From Ceriagrion tenellum (Eukaryota; Arthropoda; Insecta; Odonata; Coenagrionidae), in the NCBI GenBank assembly GCA_963169105.1, contig OY720644.1:1075001-1139000 (forward strand): a DNA stretch of 64,000 nucleotides, given 5' to 3'. The notes below the pieces were generated by a model. That model was not told where the DNA came from, searched no databases, and saw only the letters and a list, made by a program, of their open reading frames with translations. The position numbers and the translations under genes were made by a program. Of this stretch, positions 44,101 to 57,432 are shown piece by piece (position 1 is the stretch's first letter; the number at the start of each line of letters is the position of its first letter).

Positions 44101-45939
44101 CTGCTTGAAGTAACAATTGGGTACCTGAGAGATTAATCAACATGGCAGACACATTAAATTACCATAAGATAAGTAGTTGCCTCCATTAAGCAGCACTTAA
44201 ATGAGTTCTACTGAGTAAGAATTTATTCATTCATTCTTATTTCCCCTGGAATATTGACAAAGTTACTGTTCATAAGAATGTGCCACACAAAATTTGTAAA
44301 TTAGCACCTCAGCAGTAAGCAGCAACCCCATATATCAATACAACTGACTATCTTCCAGTTCCTGGGCTACTTAAGAAAATAAGGGTATTTTCATTAAAAA
44401 TCCACCCCATCCCCAAAATATGAGTTTCTGTTGAAAACTGTCAACAGCAAAGAAACTTGTTTCCAGATGTTATCATAGCTGATGAGTAGTTCGTACAAGC
44501 AATGTCATTCATATGGACCTCATAAACTTCTGTCGAGTTTCATCCCACGTGAAATCTATGCAATTATCTTTCATTAGCCAGGAGTAAATAAAGGATGATT
44601 GAAGATTCTCCTTTCTAAAAATTCAACTGTTCATATCATGTGCCCTAAATTTCCTATTGCTGTATGATGTGCATTGATTATTCATGACTTAGTCAAAATA
44701 TGAATGTCCATTCTGTACGTGAATGTTGTTATGTATCACCAGTTAATATGAAAATGCAAACCACATCTAATCCGCCTAGTACATTCACAAATAAAATTCT
44801 GATTTGAGTTTAGGTCACAAACCTTTCATTAATCCGTTAACCAGTTTATTTTAAATGTGAAGGATGACCAGCATATTAAAAAAACCAAGAGAACTTTTGA
44901 AAGCCTTCAGTATGCCAAGATTTACATGGTTATCGCGAAAATATAGGAGGAAATCTTCCCACTACAAAAGAAGTTCTTAAAAGCAAGAGGTATGCTCTAA
45001 CATGTAAATAAACACACTGTCCAGCTTCGGTTATCTGTATTTCATTTGTCGGAGTCAACAGAAAGCCATTCATACAAGACTACTTCTCATTTACCTTTCT
45101 ACTATTTCCACGTATCATTGTTAATGCTTCACCAAAGAAGTCCAGCAACTACAATATAATACCAACTCAACTATTAATAAAAGTAAATGATTCCCACTGT
45201 AGAAACATTGGTAAACATGCATTTATAAATTTTCTCATTTTGATGGAAAAGAAACAATGCCCTTTCTTCATAACAAAAATCAATCCTCAAGGTTGAAAGA
45301 AGTATGCTTGTCAAAAATATAAACAATAATCATACCATATTGATACTGATATAATCTGTCATACAATGCCACTAATTAGAAATGACTATGGTGAACAATA
45401 ACAGACATTAAATCATATTTCAATGAAATACTTTCATTAAGGGAAACATTGTTCAGTTAAAATCCTTGTAAAAATGCTAAGTATATATCAATAACAAGCA
45501 TTAAATTCACCTTAGCTGCAGTATCCACATATTTATCAGCATTATATCCAATGCAAGCTCTCATTATTAAAACCAGTTTCTTTAAATTAGCTTCCGAGAA
45601 AGTTGTGACTGATTCTTCAATGAAAACAAACAATGTACAAGAAAATGCACTTCTACTGTGAGTCAGGAACAAGTTATTGACGTAGAAGTTTGAAATATTT
45701 GATCTACCACATAACCTTATGTGTACCATAAAACACTGTAAACAATGAAAATTCACTAATGATTCAGGTACAAACAGTAAGATCAATTAATACCAAATAT
45801 GTACACAATATGGTTCGTGTAGGAATACATACTACATACAATCGGTGGATACACATTCATACCAATCAAGGCCAGAAACAATAACTATTCAGACTAACCC
45901 AATAAGAATGTGCTGCCCTCTCAGAATTTCAACACAATT
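41161..45939. other. No recognisable gene; one perfect 28-bp palindrome
   Basis: This is 4.8 kb downstream of the host gene's stop. It is AT-rich with only isolated short ORFs (41474-41677, 45457-45786) lacking motifs. A perfect palindrome at 42483-42510 (half-site CTACCGTTTGCATA) stands out. Part of the region could be long 3' UTR of the minus-strand gene. Confidence 0.4.
42483..42510. repeat. Perfect 28-bp palindrome
   Basis: CTACCGTTTGCATA is followed directly by its exact reverse complement with no spacer. It lies in non-coding sequence. Confidence 0.8.
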
Positions 45940-45945
45940 TTTATT
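45940..45945 (-). terminator. Nearest AATAAA after the host gene stop
   Basis: AATAAA on the minus strand begins 20 bases after the TGA at 45965-45967. It would give an unusually short 3' UTR, so a more distal site may be the main one. Confidence 0.3.
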
Positions 45946-45964
45946 TGGCAAATCCGAAATCACT

Positions 45965-48547
45965 TCACCATCTGCCACCAAACGGCCCTTGGGCACCACG
46001 GAAGGGCCTGAAGAGAGTTCGAGGTCCCCGACCGCCAACAAACTGTACATCGGGGCTAATTGGCTGCCTCAGAGGCGGGAAAAGGGGAGGAGGGCGAAAA
46101 AATCGAGGCATGATTGGGGGAATTCCAAATCTGATTGGTCCGCCTGCTCGAAAAGCACCCCTGCCACGACCTCTCTGAGGGGGCGGCACAGAGAAACCCA
46201 AACCAGGAGGTGGGAAGGCCAGACCTGGATTGAAGAATGAATCATGAATCTCATCCCGCGAGAACTCTGATACATTTGATGAATCAAACGATGAATTCAT
46301 AGACTCTTGCTCTGATTCAGCATGCTCAGCAGAGAGCTCTTCCATTATGGCTTCTATGCTTTCTGTGTTTATCCCTTCTGAATTAACTGCGGGAACATTC
46401 CTAATGACAATGCTTTTGTCTTCAGAAATGTTCTTAGAGTGCCCTAACGAATCATTGTCAGACAGCATAAGACTAGTATTAGGAATATCAGAAACGACAG
46501 AAGTATTCTCTGGACCCATTTCTTTAGTATCATTATCATTCCCGTTACCACTTGGAAATGGAGGAGGATCTTTAGTATTGATTTCCATGAGAGAACGTAT
46601 CCTAAGGGTGCTTCCAGTCCTAAATTCTTTGATCGCAGTGTCTGAGGATGACCCTTGACCAAAGCTTTCCTTTTCCTTGACTGATGAATTCAAGTCCTCA
46701 TTCTGGGAATTTTTAAATGATCCATTTGCCTGTTCCCCAAAACTGGAGACCCAAGACCCTTCCTTTTCAATCACTTCGTTTTTTTCCCACTTCATGGTGA
46801 GTGGAACTTCTTTAACTGAATTATTTTGAGAAGGGATTGAGGAGTTCAAATCAGACTGAAATCTGGAAGGCACAGAGGGAGGCTGTGAAAGATTGGATGC
46901 AATGTTCCTACTCAATGGGGGTCCGACAGGCTGAACAGGGCTATTGTCTGTGTCATTCACACCAGATTTCTGCACGGGTGGCGTCAGGAGGGGAGGGAGG
47001 GGGGGAGGGGGTGGCGGTGGAGGGGGAGGCTTCTGCTGGAGCAGAAGAGGCTGCGGAAGCGGCATCAATGGAGGAGGCGGTTTACCCAAATCATGAGGAG
47101 GCATACGAAACATGTGAGCACTCGGCAAAACGGGAGGCATGGCTGGAAAGTGACTTTCGAATGTCTGCCTAATGATGGACGAGGGGAAGTTTTGTGACAT
47201 GGGAGTCCTTGGTCGGAAAATCCTATCGGTTCCAATGGTGGGGATTTTTTGCAGAAGTGCAGTGGGAAATGTTGGATCATATGGCTCAGATCCATCCTTT
47301 TTCTTTTCATGAGAAAACCCTTCTTGTCCAGTCTCCTCTTCCTCTTCTTCTAGGGCCTTTGGAATTGATTTACTGATTGGTTTGCTCAGATTAGAACGTT
47401 TCTCCTGGCCCCGCCCTGATTCCTTCTCTTCTGACTTGGCCATCTGCTCTTTACTCAATGCATCTACATTGTCTTCATCATCACTCATTTCCATGTCAAC
47501 ACTCTCGATGTTGTCATGGGACTCATCACGTTTGGCAAGTTCAGGCATTTTAGATGATAGCAATGGAGCAGGCACAGGGATCCTATAGTCACAATCACCC
47601 TCCCCTTCTTTGACTTTCGGAGATGTCAAACTAATTAATGAGGATTTCAAACTTGCAGGTGATACATTTCGATAATCCTGATCGGTGGCTTTTAGTTCTG
47701 CCTGAGTCCACTGAGAGCCACTTGTGTTCAAAGCCCGGAAATTAGAACCAGGAGAACCAGTGAGGCTGATTAGATTGCGATGATCTATGTCCTTAATCTC
47801 CCTTATCCTATTAATGGGAGGTATCGGACCAAGCGTACGGTGATCGACGTCAGCAACACTCCCAAGTTCCGGCACTTCGGTATCATCATATTCCACCGGG
47901 TCACTGAAGCCTTCTTTCTCATAGGTTGGTGGAGATTCAGGTGTTTCTTCAATGCTCTCCATCACCTTGCTACCAAGGCCCTTGGTGGGAGATTTTCCAA
48001 GGAGAGAACTGGAAAACCAGTCCACCTTTGTGGGCGTCTTGTTTCCACCCGAACCAGCTGACTCCCACACTGTAGATGGTGATGGGTCTCCCCAGGTGGG
48101 AAACTTAGGAGGTAACTTTGTATTCCATTCTCCAGGTGACGGCATCTGTGAACCTCCTTCCCTATCACTCCAATCTCCATCTTCCGACATGAACAGTCCT
48201 GGAGGTAATGGGGGTGGGGGAGGAAGGGGCTCTGGACTGGTGTTTTGTGACTCAGTTGTTGGGGTTGGTACCGGCTTCTGGTAGTTAAACTGTCCACTTG
48301 TATGTTCAAACACACCAGGAGGTGAACTGAAGAGAGGTGCTGTTGTACCGACTAGGGATTTCACTGAGGGAGATAGTGTGGAGGCACTTCCAGGGTTGCT
48401 CAGATTGAGTCCAGGAATTGCAGAGTTAGATGAGTCAGTTTGAAGGAAGGGCTCGACAAACCCTTGGCTTAGTGATTTAAGGAAATCAGATATATTGAAA
48501 TTCTCCTGCCCCTTGGTTCTTGAGCCAATGACCTCAATTGGCTTTCC
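45965..48547 (-). CDS. RPRD2-like proline-rich protein, terminal coding exon
   Basis: The frame is open for 860 codons from a splice acceptor (TTTCTTTTAG, then GGAAAGCC at 48547) to TGA at 45965-45967. The exon begins GKPIEVIGSRTKGQENF. There are four related repeats: DVDHRTLGPI, DIDHRNLISLTGSP, DQDYRNVSPAS and DCDYRIPVPAP. An acidic stretch ESVDMEMSDDEDNVD follows, then a proline run, and the tail is rich in RG and FRPPP (PPPQRGRGRGAFRAGG, ending FGGRW). This layout resembles the long C-terminal region of RPRD2, a nuclear protein that binds the RNA polymerase II CTD through an N-terminal CID domain. The CID is not in this exon. Identification rests on composition and the DxD[HY]R repeats. 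An SCAF- or PCF11-like protein is the main alternative. Confidence 0.6.
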   Translation of the reverse strand, partial: GKPIEVIGSRTKGQENFNISDFLKSLSQGFVEPFLQTDSSNSAIPGLNLSNPGSASTLSPSVKSLVGTTAPLFSSPPGVFEHTSGQFNYQKPVPTPTTESQNTSPEPLPPPPPLPPGLFMSEDGDWSDREGGSQMPSPGEWNTKLPPKFPTWGDPSPSTVWESAGSGGNKTPTKVDWFSSSLLGKSPTKGLGSKVMESIEETPESPPTYEKEGFSDPVEYDDTEVPELGSVADVDHRTLGPIPPINRIREIKDIDHRNLISLTGSPGSNFRALNTSGSQWTQAELKATDQDYRNVSPASLKSSLISLTSPKVKEGEGDCDYRIPVPAPLLSSKMPELAKRDESHDNIESVDMEMSDDEDNVDALSKEQMAKSEEKESGRGQEKRSNLSKPISKSIPKALEEEEEETGQEGFSHEKKKDGSEPYDPTFPTALLQKIPTIGTDRIFRPRTPMSQNFPSSIIRQTFESHFPAMPPVLPSAHMFRMPPHDLGKPPPPLMPLPQPLLLQQKPPPPPPPPPPLPPLLTPPVQKSGVNDTDNSPVQPVGPPLSRNIASNLSQPPSVPSRFQSDLNSSIPSQNNSVKEVPLTMKWEKNEVIEKEGSWVSSFGEQANGSFKNSQNEDLNSSVKEKESFGQGSSSDTAIKEFRTGSTLRIRSLMEINTKDPPPFPSGNGNDNDTKEMGPENTSVVSDIPNTSLMLSDNDSLGHSKNISEDKSIVIRNVPAVNSEGINTESIEAIMEELSAEHAESEQESMNSSFDSSNVSEFSRDEIHDSFFNPGLAFPPPGLGFSVPPPQRGRGRGAFRAGGPIRFGIPPIMPRFFRPPPLFPPLRQPISPDVQFVGGRGPRTLFRPFRGAQGPFGGRW

Positions 48548-50349
48548 CTAAAAGAAAGAAAACATTAATAGAAAGGGGAAAAAGCATTTTAAATGAAAGA
48601 AATGAATCAAAAATGAAAGGTTCAGAGCGTAACAATGCAAAAATAACAATACATCAATCGACACGATTAAACATGGGATAGTTTTATCTTTCGCAAGATC
48701 AAGAGGAGAAAGAAAATGTCAGTACATGGTGAAGTGTTGTCTAAGGCAATCTTTACTATTTTTTTTTCTCCTATGAAGATAAATAATGGAATGGACACTA
48801 ATATAAAGGGCCTATGCAATTAAAATAACCATTAGTTATGAAAACACATGACATAAATTATGCTCTTCACACTTGAAAAAGACTACTATTGATCCATTCT
48901 ACTCCATTAAACCTCCTTTTTCACATTACATATCATGCCATTTTAACCAAAGAAAAACACTTATTGCATCCTAAGTGAGAAAATTTTACCTGTTCCAACA
49001 GTTCAGCCCATTGATAATCCATCATTATATACATATAGACTATCTGATAACAGATGATGATGTTGTAAATAGGCAAAATCAGTTTTATAAGGAAAATTTT
49101 GAGCTCATAGAATTTAAGCTTTTTCAATGGCAGAATGAATATATTCCACCAATCAACTCCAGATTGACAACCTTCACATAGTTTAACCAGCAACTCAGCA
49201 CCAGGTTCAGGTCACATATGGAATGTATAATAGCAAAGAATAATTCCAAAGAAAAAACTTTTTGCCACATGTAAAAGCTTAAATTTTTATTATTCTTTTA
49301 AATTATAGGGATGATATTAACTTGAAATCTTTCTACAAATATTAATTTACTAAGTACCCTGAAATATTTCTTATCAATTTCTGGTAAATTATAACTCCAA
49401 ATGTGATAACACATCACCGATCCATATTTATAATGTGAAGCATATGTTGCTAATCCATAGTACAAGACACAGGTTGAAAGAAACACTTCTGTACAAAAAA
49501 CTAAGGAAATAATGTATTAACTTTTGGCACAATTACAGCAGATGCACACTAAGGTAAATAAAAATAAAATGTAACGTAAGTAAGGGTACAGCTTTTACAT
49601 TAGTCGACAAATGAGAACTGTTGAAATATGGATCTAAATAAGAGCACAGGGAGCACTTGAAGAAATTAATGACCACAAAGAGGTTAGAAAAACATGGGGA
49701 ACTGATGATGGGCATAAGTTTTTGAGCATGACATCGATAATTTTATTGAACTTGGATTAAAACTGCACCACAACTTCAAATGAACAACAAAAGAAAAAGT
49801 GCACACAATTTTCTACAATGTCCCCTAATTAAATACCTTTATTCAAATATGAACACAACCTGAAGAGAAATAAAGATTGATTACAAGGGCTGTGCAAGCA
49901 ATTAGAAATTCAAGTTGAGTTTTAAAAATACTCTTGACTTTTGACTCAAGCTTTATAAGAATGCTCAAGTCAAATAGATTTTTTCTCAATAATGATTTCT
50001 AAGTTGTAGGAAAAATGGTGTACCACATCAGCACAAATTAATGATGAAGTTTTTGCCTTCCTGACTTACAAAGAGAAGTGGGTTCATCTTACAATCGGAA
50101 GCAATATCCTTTACTTCAATCAGAATGCATAAACTAAATATTTACACTCAGCAGTGTAGTAAGTACATAGTAAGATTCTGTCTGAGTGTAAGTCCATCAA
50201 CCTTATGCAAACTCACAAAATGACCATCTTACTGAATACAATGAATCTACATTAGATTGTAGAAAGCATCAGTGCTGCTGCAGTGTAGAAAGCATAAATG
50301 TCGACACATTGAATTCAGATTACCTTTACGAACACATCATAGTTTTCCA

Positions 50350-51172
50350 CCTATTAGATTGATCAATACACTAATGATCACCCCCTCATGGTTACACTTT
50401 ACCAAAGTTCAATTGTAGAGAGCATTAATGCCATTTTGCTTGAGTTTCCTCCGTGTTTCTGTCGCAATGAAAGAAACTTCAGATGGGACCAAACTTTGAG
50501 CACCCTGAACAATCAATGTAGAAGGCGAAAAGTGATAATTTTCTTATCATGCACATAGTCAGTGGCAAGTGCGTAACAATGACGAGCATCCATTGGCAGT
50601 TCTGTTGTGAAGCTCCAAAAATGCGACATCCAGTATTCTACAATTCGTCACTTGTTGCCAGCCCTACACATACCAATGCCTTCCAAGAAGACATTACCTA
50701 TACCTCAATGCTTGACCCAAAAACATTCAATATCAAATGTAGTCATCCTTCAATAGCTACGAAAAAATTGCATTGACTGACCTTATGCTGTACTCCAGAT
50801 AAAACTTTTTGTGTGCTGTCACGTGTATTTGTCATGATAACGAAAACGCAAAGAAAATGCAAGCATGTCTGTGGCCTTATGCTTAGAATTTACTCAAATT
50901 GGGTGGTACAAAAGTGGCAAAAAATAGCTACAGTGCTGGTACATGGAATTTAAAGCAACATAACCACTGCGTCTTCACTGACCACAGATTACATAGATCA
51001 ATTCGGTAATGATCACACCATTATGGTCACAATTTACTATTTGTTTACCAATACGGCAGTATAAACTGCAAACATTGGATTCGGAGTAACGTCTTAGTTT
51101 TCTGCCGATTAGATAGATCAATCCAGCCATGATCTCACCCTTAAGATAATGTGAGTTTTCGTTACCAACAAT
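50350..51172. repeat. Three degenerate copies of a 60-bp motif
   Basis: Blocks near 50353, 50985 and 51108 share the pattern AGATTGATCAAT..TAATGATC, a GGTTACA-like middle and a final TTACCAA. The last two are spaced about 123 bases apart. Similarity is moderate. Confidence 0.4.
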
Positions 51173-51290
51173 TTGTTGCACAACATTTTGGTCCATACCA
51201 GCAACAGAAATATCCAGTGAAAGGGGCTACATTCAGGCACGGGAAATGTTTGAAATCGTTTCAGGCTTAACATGGTGGAAATGCGATATA

Positions 51291-51388
51291 TCCATGATAA
51301 AATATAACAACAATAGTAATATCCACACTTTAATAAACACACACTTTAAAGAGTGGATATTACTATTGTTGTTATATTTTATCATGGA
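51291..51388. repeat. 98-bp MITE with perfect 36-bp arms
   Basis: TCCATGATAAAATATAACAA at 51291 starts a 36-base arm whose exact reverse complement ends at 51388, around a 26-base spacer. No flanking duplication was certain. It sits in the intron of the RPRD2-like gene. Confidence 0.8.
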
Positions 51389-54300
51389 AACAGGAAATGT
51401 TGTTGATGTAAGAAGAGGGAATCTCCATTTTTGAACGCCTGAATATTTGTAATGACTGAACTTTGAGTAATTTGTTTTCCTATGTAAAAATTTATAATTC
51501 GATTTTAACTTTACAGACATTCAGAAATAAAATTTTTTTCTAATACTAATTCACGTTTCTCCGATTCACTTGCTTTTCTATCATTTCTCAAAGGTTTGCT
51601 AACATTGAAGAAATACTTTTCTTGTAATTCACAACTAGTCCATTTTTTGCATTCAGTGTTACAGAGAGCTAATAAAAATACTCAGTGGAAGTCATTCTCA
51701 TTGCGTGTACATTTTGTATTGAGTTAATAAAACTTGGACAAGTGAAACTTAGTTTATTTCTTGAAAATATGCCAAACTCATTGATATATGTTGTTTCTTT
51801 CTGAAATTAAGTCTTTTTTTTCAGGAGAGTTTTCTGACAAAAGTGAGCATTGCGTACTAGCTGTTGAATAAATGAAACTTATGATTTTAATACTGAATGA
51901 ACACGGATTTGAAGGATTTTATTTTCTCTTTAAAACATAAAGGATAGTATTGATGCTCAAACTTAACTCGAATTCAACTCCAAACTTGATTTTTAAATCA
52001 ATGTTTCACTCAAACTGGACTTGAGTTGAAAATCACGTGTTTCCACATTCCAAGTGATAACTGTGCGAAGATAACCAAGTGATTAACGACAAATTGAATG
52101 AGGTATCCATATATTCTAATTACATCAAGCTTAAATTAAAGCAGACTTGCAGCCCCTTAGCACGAAATAACCATCAATCTTGAACATTGTCACTGTGTGT
52201 ACATAGGAGAGAGCAAATCCCGGCAACCATAATGGCAATGTGAATGAAAAAACCAAACATGACCAAAATAACACACTAACTGAATTCACTATAAAATGTA
52301 CTTTGTATATCTGTGTTAACCTTACAGATATGTATGCTTACTGAGTACTTGGCAGTCAGTTTTTGCTGCTTAAATCCCTTATACCACAAGGAGAACGACT
52401 TGGTATCCAAGTATTGCTCTTCAGTATATGCCTAGCTTTCATAATGTGCAGAAATTATTACCTTAATGCCCGGCCCGTATGTGTTCATGTATGAGTTCAT
52501 GTCTGAGTGCATGAACCTAATAGAGCAGATGCTAACATCCTGTTCATGCATACATGCTTACACAAGTGGGAGTGGTTACATGGTGGACTTTCACACTAAC
52601 TCACATATTCATGCATTCACACATTACCTTATATGGGTTAATGTATTGTGTTACCAGGCCTAAAGAAGCAGTTTTTGGGGAGGAAGAAAGCAAAATATGT
52701 CGTGAAATGCATATATTATGCACTGTGAGGCCTGGTGAATTTATGATGACTAAATGACTGTGCATATATTTCTGGTAACTCCATCAGATATTGCCTTTTT
52801 TAATTATGAACAACAATTGGGGATAAATATGATAAGTTAATATTTTTCTATTTTTATTTTTACAAGGCATACATTTTGTAACAGTAAAACAGTTCGTATG
52901 ACGAAGAGCCCGGAAACAAATCTGCGTAAATAAATTTACCCTTTTTTCCTGCCTTTTCATATAAAGTAAAGGATCATATTATGACTACTGTAATTCCATA
53001 AAATTGACATCATATCATACAACTGAAATTAAATTTGATACAATTGGCATTCCACATAGAAGCCATGGGTGAGGTAGAAGTTTATTTTGGACTACAATGA
53101 AGTGGAAAAGCATGATGATTCCATCAATGAGGTTTCAAAGGAGATCAAATTGAGTGCAAACCAGAAATACCTCAGTACAATACAATGAGGAAATAAAATT
53201 CAAAAGGAAAGATCAGTGAAGATCCCTAAGCTACTGCCATTCACAGAGTTGAGAATTTATTTGTTGGTAAATAGTTGAGTTTTCATCCAAAAAGAGGTAA
53301 GCTCATTTCCACATCAGTAAAACTGCTTAGAAATCGCAGATCTATTAAAATATGGTGATTTAAAAATCAACATCATTTCAGAAATGCACTGACAAAGTAA
53401 GAGCATTTCTTAAAATTGATAAGAAGTGATATGATCCAAGACATCGTGAAGGACCAAATGTATTCATTTAGCATAAATGTGCTTATGCTCATCTTTAGAT
53501 TAAGAGAGAGGCAAACATACATGCAGATCAGCAATCACTTGAAACCTCACTTCACAGGAAAAATAATCAACCTTGTTGAGTGTATACTAAAAAAATTGTT
53601 AGCAATGCATTCCCTGGGTTACTGTATTTCCTGACCCATCATACACACTGTAATTATTTAGGTTAGATTTGAGACAAAAATTATAAATACCCACGGCCCA
53701 TAAGACACAAGCTGATTTTTGAGCCAAAAAATGCATCTAATAGGCCAGTAAATATGGTACAGTATACTCTAGGAAAGCATTGATAAAACCATTGGAAACA
53801 CTCACCAAATAGCATAGTAGTTCCACTCCCATCATCAGAGATTACACACATTAGCAGTATAAATTGGAACAAGGTAATGGAGCGATAGGCTAGCTTTATA
53901 GGGGAATGTAGTGCATAGCATCTATACTTAAGGCTTTATGGTAGAAATGGCCAAGGGGAGCGTTTCAGGCCTCATTTTAACTCTACCTATGTTTACATAT
54001 CACTCAACTATGGGTTAACTGATAAAGTCATTGACTTCGGGTTTTCTTTATTTGGTTTAAAAGATATCATTCCAAAAGACGATGCGAAAGAAAAATTCTC
54101 ATCCCTCTTGGTTAGTGAAGAAACTTACCTGAACTTTGGCTAACAAAAACTCACTTCTCAGCCAGATATTTGAAAATTAGAAACAGTCAACCTCTGGCGA
54201 TATCTTTCTTCTATACAATACGTAAAGAACATCCATCATTACTCGCTTTTGAGGTTGCAATCTTTAAAATGGTGGATCCTTGCTTGCTAAAAATCTAACT

Positions 54301-55412
54301 ATTTTCCGACACTATGGGGGCAAACCATGCCATCACGAATTTGTTTCCCCCTGAGGAACTCCTTCCACTGCCTCTCAAGCAACATTGAGTCACCCTTCTT
54401 TCTCAATTCTAGTATAATGTTTCACCTGTCCCCCCTCTTCTTAAGTGAATGTAAGATGATCCCAACCCCCTCCCCCAAAAACGTCTTACGTAATACTTGA
54501 AAAGCCCTTAAAAGTCGGACTAGTGATCAAGGGAGTAGATTACAAAGTGTCCATGTGCATAAGACGAAAGCCCTCACACCCTCCACCTCCTACGACTTTG
54601 TCGCAGAGGTAGCAGAAGGGGGAAACAAATTTGTGACGGCTCCACATACTAACACATTGCCATGTTATAAGTGGCAATTTCAATTTATTGAGTACTCGAA
54701 TGGAAAAATAACGTGATTAAATGATGGGAATTAGGACTGGGATACCTGTCGCAGTCACTATCCCTAAAATCCATGGCTTCACTACAAATAAACCCACGTT
54801 TACTCCCGCCATTGTCCATATTTCATGAGACAATAGAATTAACAGTTTCCAAGAATTTGCAAGGGTATAGCCATCCCTGGGATTGATATAATTTTGCATT
54901 TAAAACATTATTTCAAATTTTGAAACAGATGACCCAATCGGGGGAGTGACTCAACAATTTAACATTATCCAGTAAAAGGCCTGTGATAAACCACTGAGAC
55001 AATTCAACCTGAAGAAGCTGTTGTCCGCGAAATATTGTCCGATGAAACATAGTCCATCGCATGAGTAAACCAGAAAAACTCAAATCTTTAAGATAAAATC
55101 ACCATGGAAGCCTTCTCTTTAACTTAATTCCAAGATGTTGATGGGGTAATTCCATGAAACTTTACTGGAACAAACTTTCATCCATGAAGCAGCCTTTTAC
55201 CCACCCTTAACCCTGGCGAAGCTCCTGGTTAATGGCAACGATAAACAGGAATCACTTCAAAAGTCCAGAATTTACAAACTCCAATGCAACACTTGCAAGT
55301 CGGGGAAACGCATTGTACCACACCAAATACAATTCTGTGGAAAAGTACGGAATTGTATTCTCTGTGTATGGATACTATTAACTTCCACGAAGTGAAGCCT
55401 GAAACTGCAGAG

Positions 55413-56040
55413 TGAATTTCTTCCCAAGTTCATATATCATACAGGCGATGTGGAAGAAACTACTAATAATGACCTGAGAAGGATATTTTAAATGGACTGA
55501 GCCCTTTGCTCTTTTTACCTATTACTGAGCGATTGGAAGCACGGTTGGGCCAGCTTGTCCTAACTGCATAGATGCTAGAGACATCGATAAGAATTGGACT
55601 GGTGAAGCGCCATCATTGCAAACGAAGGCATTTCCAGGGCAGCAGTTGAAGCGTTCGTTCCTTCTCCATGAACCGTGATCTGAGGTTCTAATTTCTTCAG
55701 CATCATTCTCCACGACCTCCACATTAATATTCCATCTGTCCAAAACATCTCGTCATTTAGTACCAGAAACTTAGTATACTCCAAGCTGATAGAGGTAAGT
55801 CCAGATCACACCCAGTTTGTCATCAAGCGATTAGTAATTGGAATGAAATAATATTTCTTCTCAAGTTCGTATATCCAGCTGGCAATGTGGAAGAAACCAC
55901 AAATAATGACCTGTGAAGGATTTTTTAAATGGACTTAGTCCTTCGCTCATTTTACCTCTGATTGAGCAATAAAAAAAGGGTGTTTGGAAGTATGGTTGAG
56001 CCAGCTACTGTCTTAACTGCATAATGTTAGAAACAAATGC
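55413..56040. repeat. Direct repeat, two diverged copies about 438 bp apart
   Basis: AATTTCTTCCCAAGTTC with AATAATGACCTGAGAAGGAT at 55415-55490 recurs as ATTTCTTCTCAAGTTC with AATAATGACCTGTGAAGGAT at 55853-55925. Similarity extends over about 180 bases to TTAACTGCATA. No coding pattern is shared. Confidence 0.65.
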
Positions 56041-57309
56041 CTCTCTTAAACGCCCAAACCAGTTACAAGTTCTTATTAGCCCCAGATTAAGAAAGCAAGA
56101 GTCTCATATAAAATGCAGAACTTGCTATATATACGTACTCTAAACTAGGCGAAAATTTTGCAAAGAAAATGAGTGCCAACTAAAAATCACTTACATAGGG
56201 AAGTAAGAGGTGATAGTTATTTCACAATCGTTTGTGACATTTAGCTTATGATATAAAGGCATTATTTCGAATGCTTTCACGAATGATGGCTATAAATTGT
56301 TTCAAAACGTTGCTAAAGACCAGAGAAGACAGGGGGGGAAGAGGAAATATTTTTCGTGATTTATTAATAAGGTTCGAAAATACAAAGTGCAGATTTTTCG
56401 GTCCTGCCAACTTTGCATTATTGAGTTTCTACTGTAGGAACAAATTATAAAATACTGCATGCCATGTTTTTGTCATGTGCATCACAACAGAGCTGCCATT
56501 GGACGCTCCTCATAATGTTGAAAGATGCCACTACCTGCATCTGTGAGAGAATATCATCACCTACCAAAATCATAATGCGGAGTCGGCTTATAGTTCAGAG
56601 CGCTCAGAGTTCGGTATTATTCCTCCATGACTGAGTCATAGACCTCCATCCAGGATATTTTGTATGGCAACAGAAGCGCGAAGAAACAGAAGAAAGATGA
56701 TGTTGATACTTTTTAGAAATCAATTTAGGTAATTGGTGGTAAACTATAACATGGCCATAACGTTGCTTTGAATCCAATACACCAACATTGCTGCAGTTTA
56801 TGCCACAATGGCACTGATGCTTTTTACAATCCAATTTAGGTAAATTGTAACCACTAATTTTTTGTAACCATTGTAACCATTTTGATAGTAGTTATGATGA
56901 ACATTTAACTTGATAAGTATTTTATAATATACGTGCATACAATGGTAGCCATAAATATTTAGATTATGCAATCTGATTGAAGTCAAGGATATTCCTTTCG
57001 AATGTAATATGAACCCAAGATTCTTCTTAAGTCTGGAAGAGAAAAAAACATTGTCTTTACTTCATGCTATTACAATAAACCATTTTCCCAACAACTTTTT
57101 TTTCTGCACCTCAATAATGCTTGAGCTCTTTTAAGATGTTTTAAACTCCTCTGATTTGAATTTCGAGTAGCTTGCACATCTCTTATTCTTAGGAAATGCA
57201 ATGAATAAATCCTGATTTTCAAGTTACCATGTCAGAATGGATAGTAAAGACATTACCTTTCACGAAATAATGGGAAAAATTTGGAGTTGAAATGAAACTA
57301 TAAGTTTAC

Positions 57310-57432
57310 CTCATCAGATGCTGAAGATAAAATTGGCTCTCCGGCAGACAGATCATTATCTCCACTTTCAATTAATGGAGTGGGTGACGGGGACCTTGGA
57401 GTATCAGTGCTGGTTTCATTAAAGATACTCTT
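57310..57432 (-). CDS. RPRD2-like gene, penultimate coding exon
   Basis: This 123-base exon has an acceptor (ACATATTCAG) at its 5' side and a donor (GAG|GTAAAC) at its 3' side. It encodes 41 residues beginning KSIFNETSTDTPRSPSPTPL and ending AGEPILSSASDE, with no stop. Its phase 0 end joins in frame to GKPIEVIG of the terminal exon. The Ser/Pro and acidic composition fits the same protein. Earlier exons must lie further right, probably past the window edge. Confidence 0.6.

Larger units (their letters stand above)
48548..57309 (-). other. 8.8 kb intron of the RPRD2-like gene
   Basis: The donor is GAG|GTAAAC at 57310/57309 and the acceptor is TTCTTTCTTTTAG at 48548. Both flanking exons are in phase 0. 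The intron is AT-rich and contains a 98-bp MITE (51291-51388), degenerate 60-bp repeats near 50350-51170 and a duplicated segment at 55413-56040. No further exon or gene was recognised within it. Confidence 0.65.

Noticed and set aside
46347..48284. Plus-strand ORFs opposite the RPRD2-like exon
   Set aside because: The minus-strand frame is a single 860-codon opening with valid splice acceptor; the opposite ORFs are fragmentary and compositionally its mirror.
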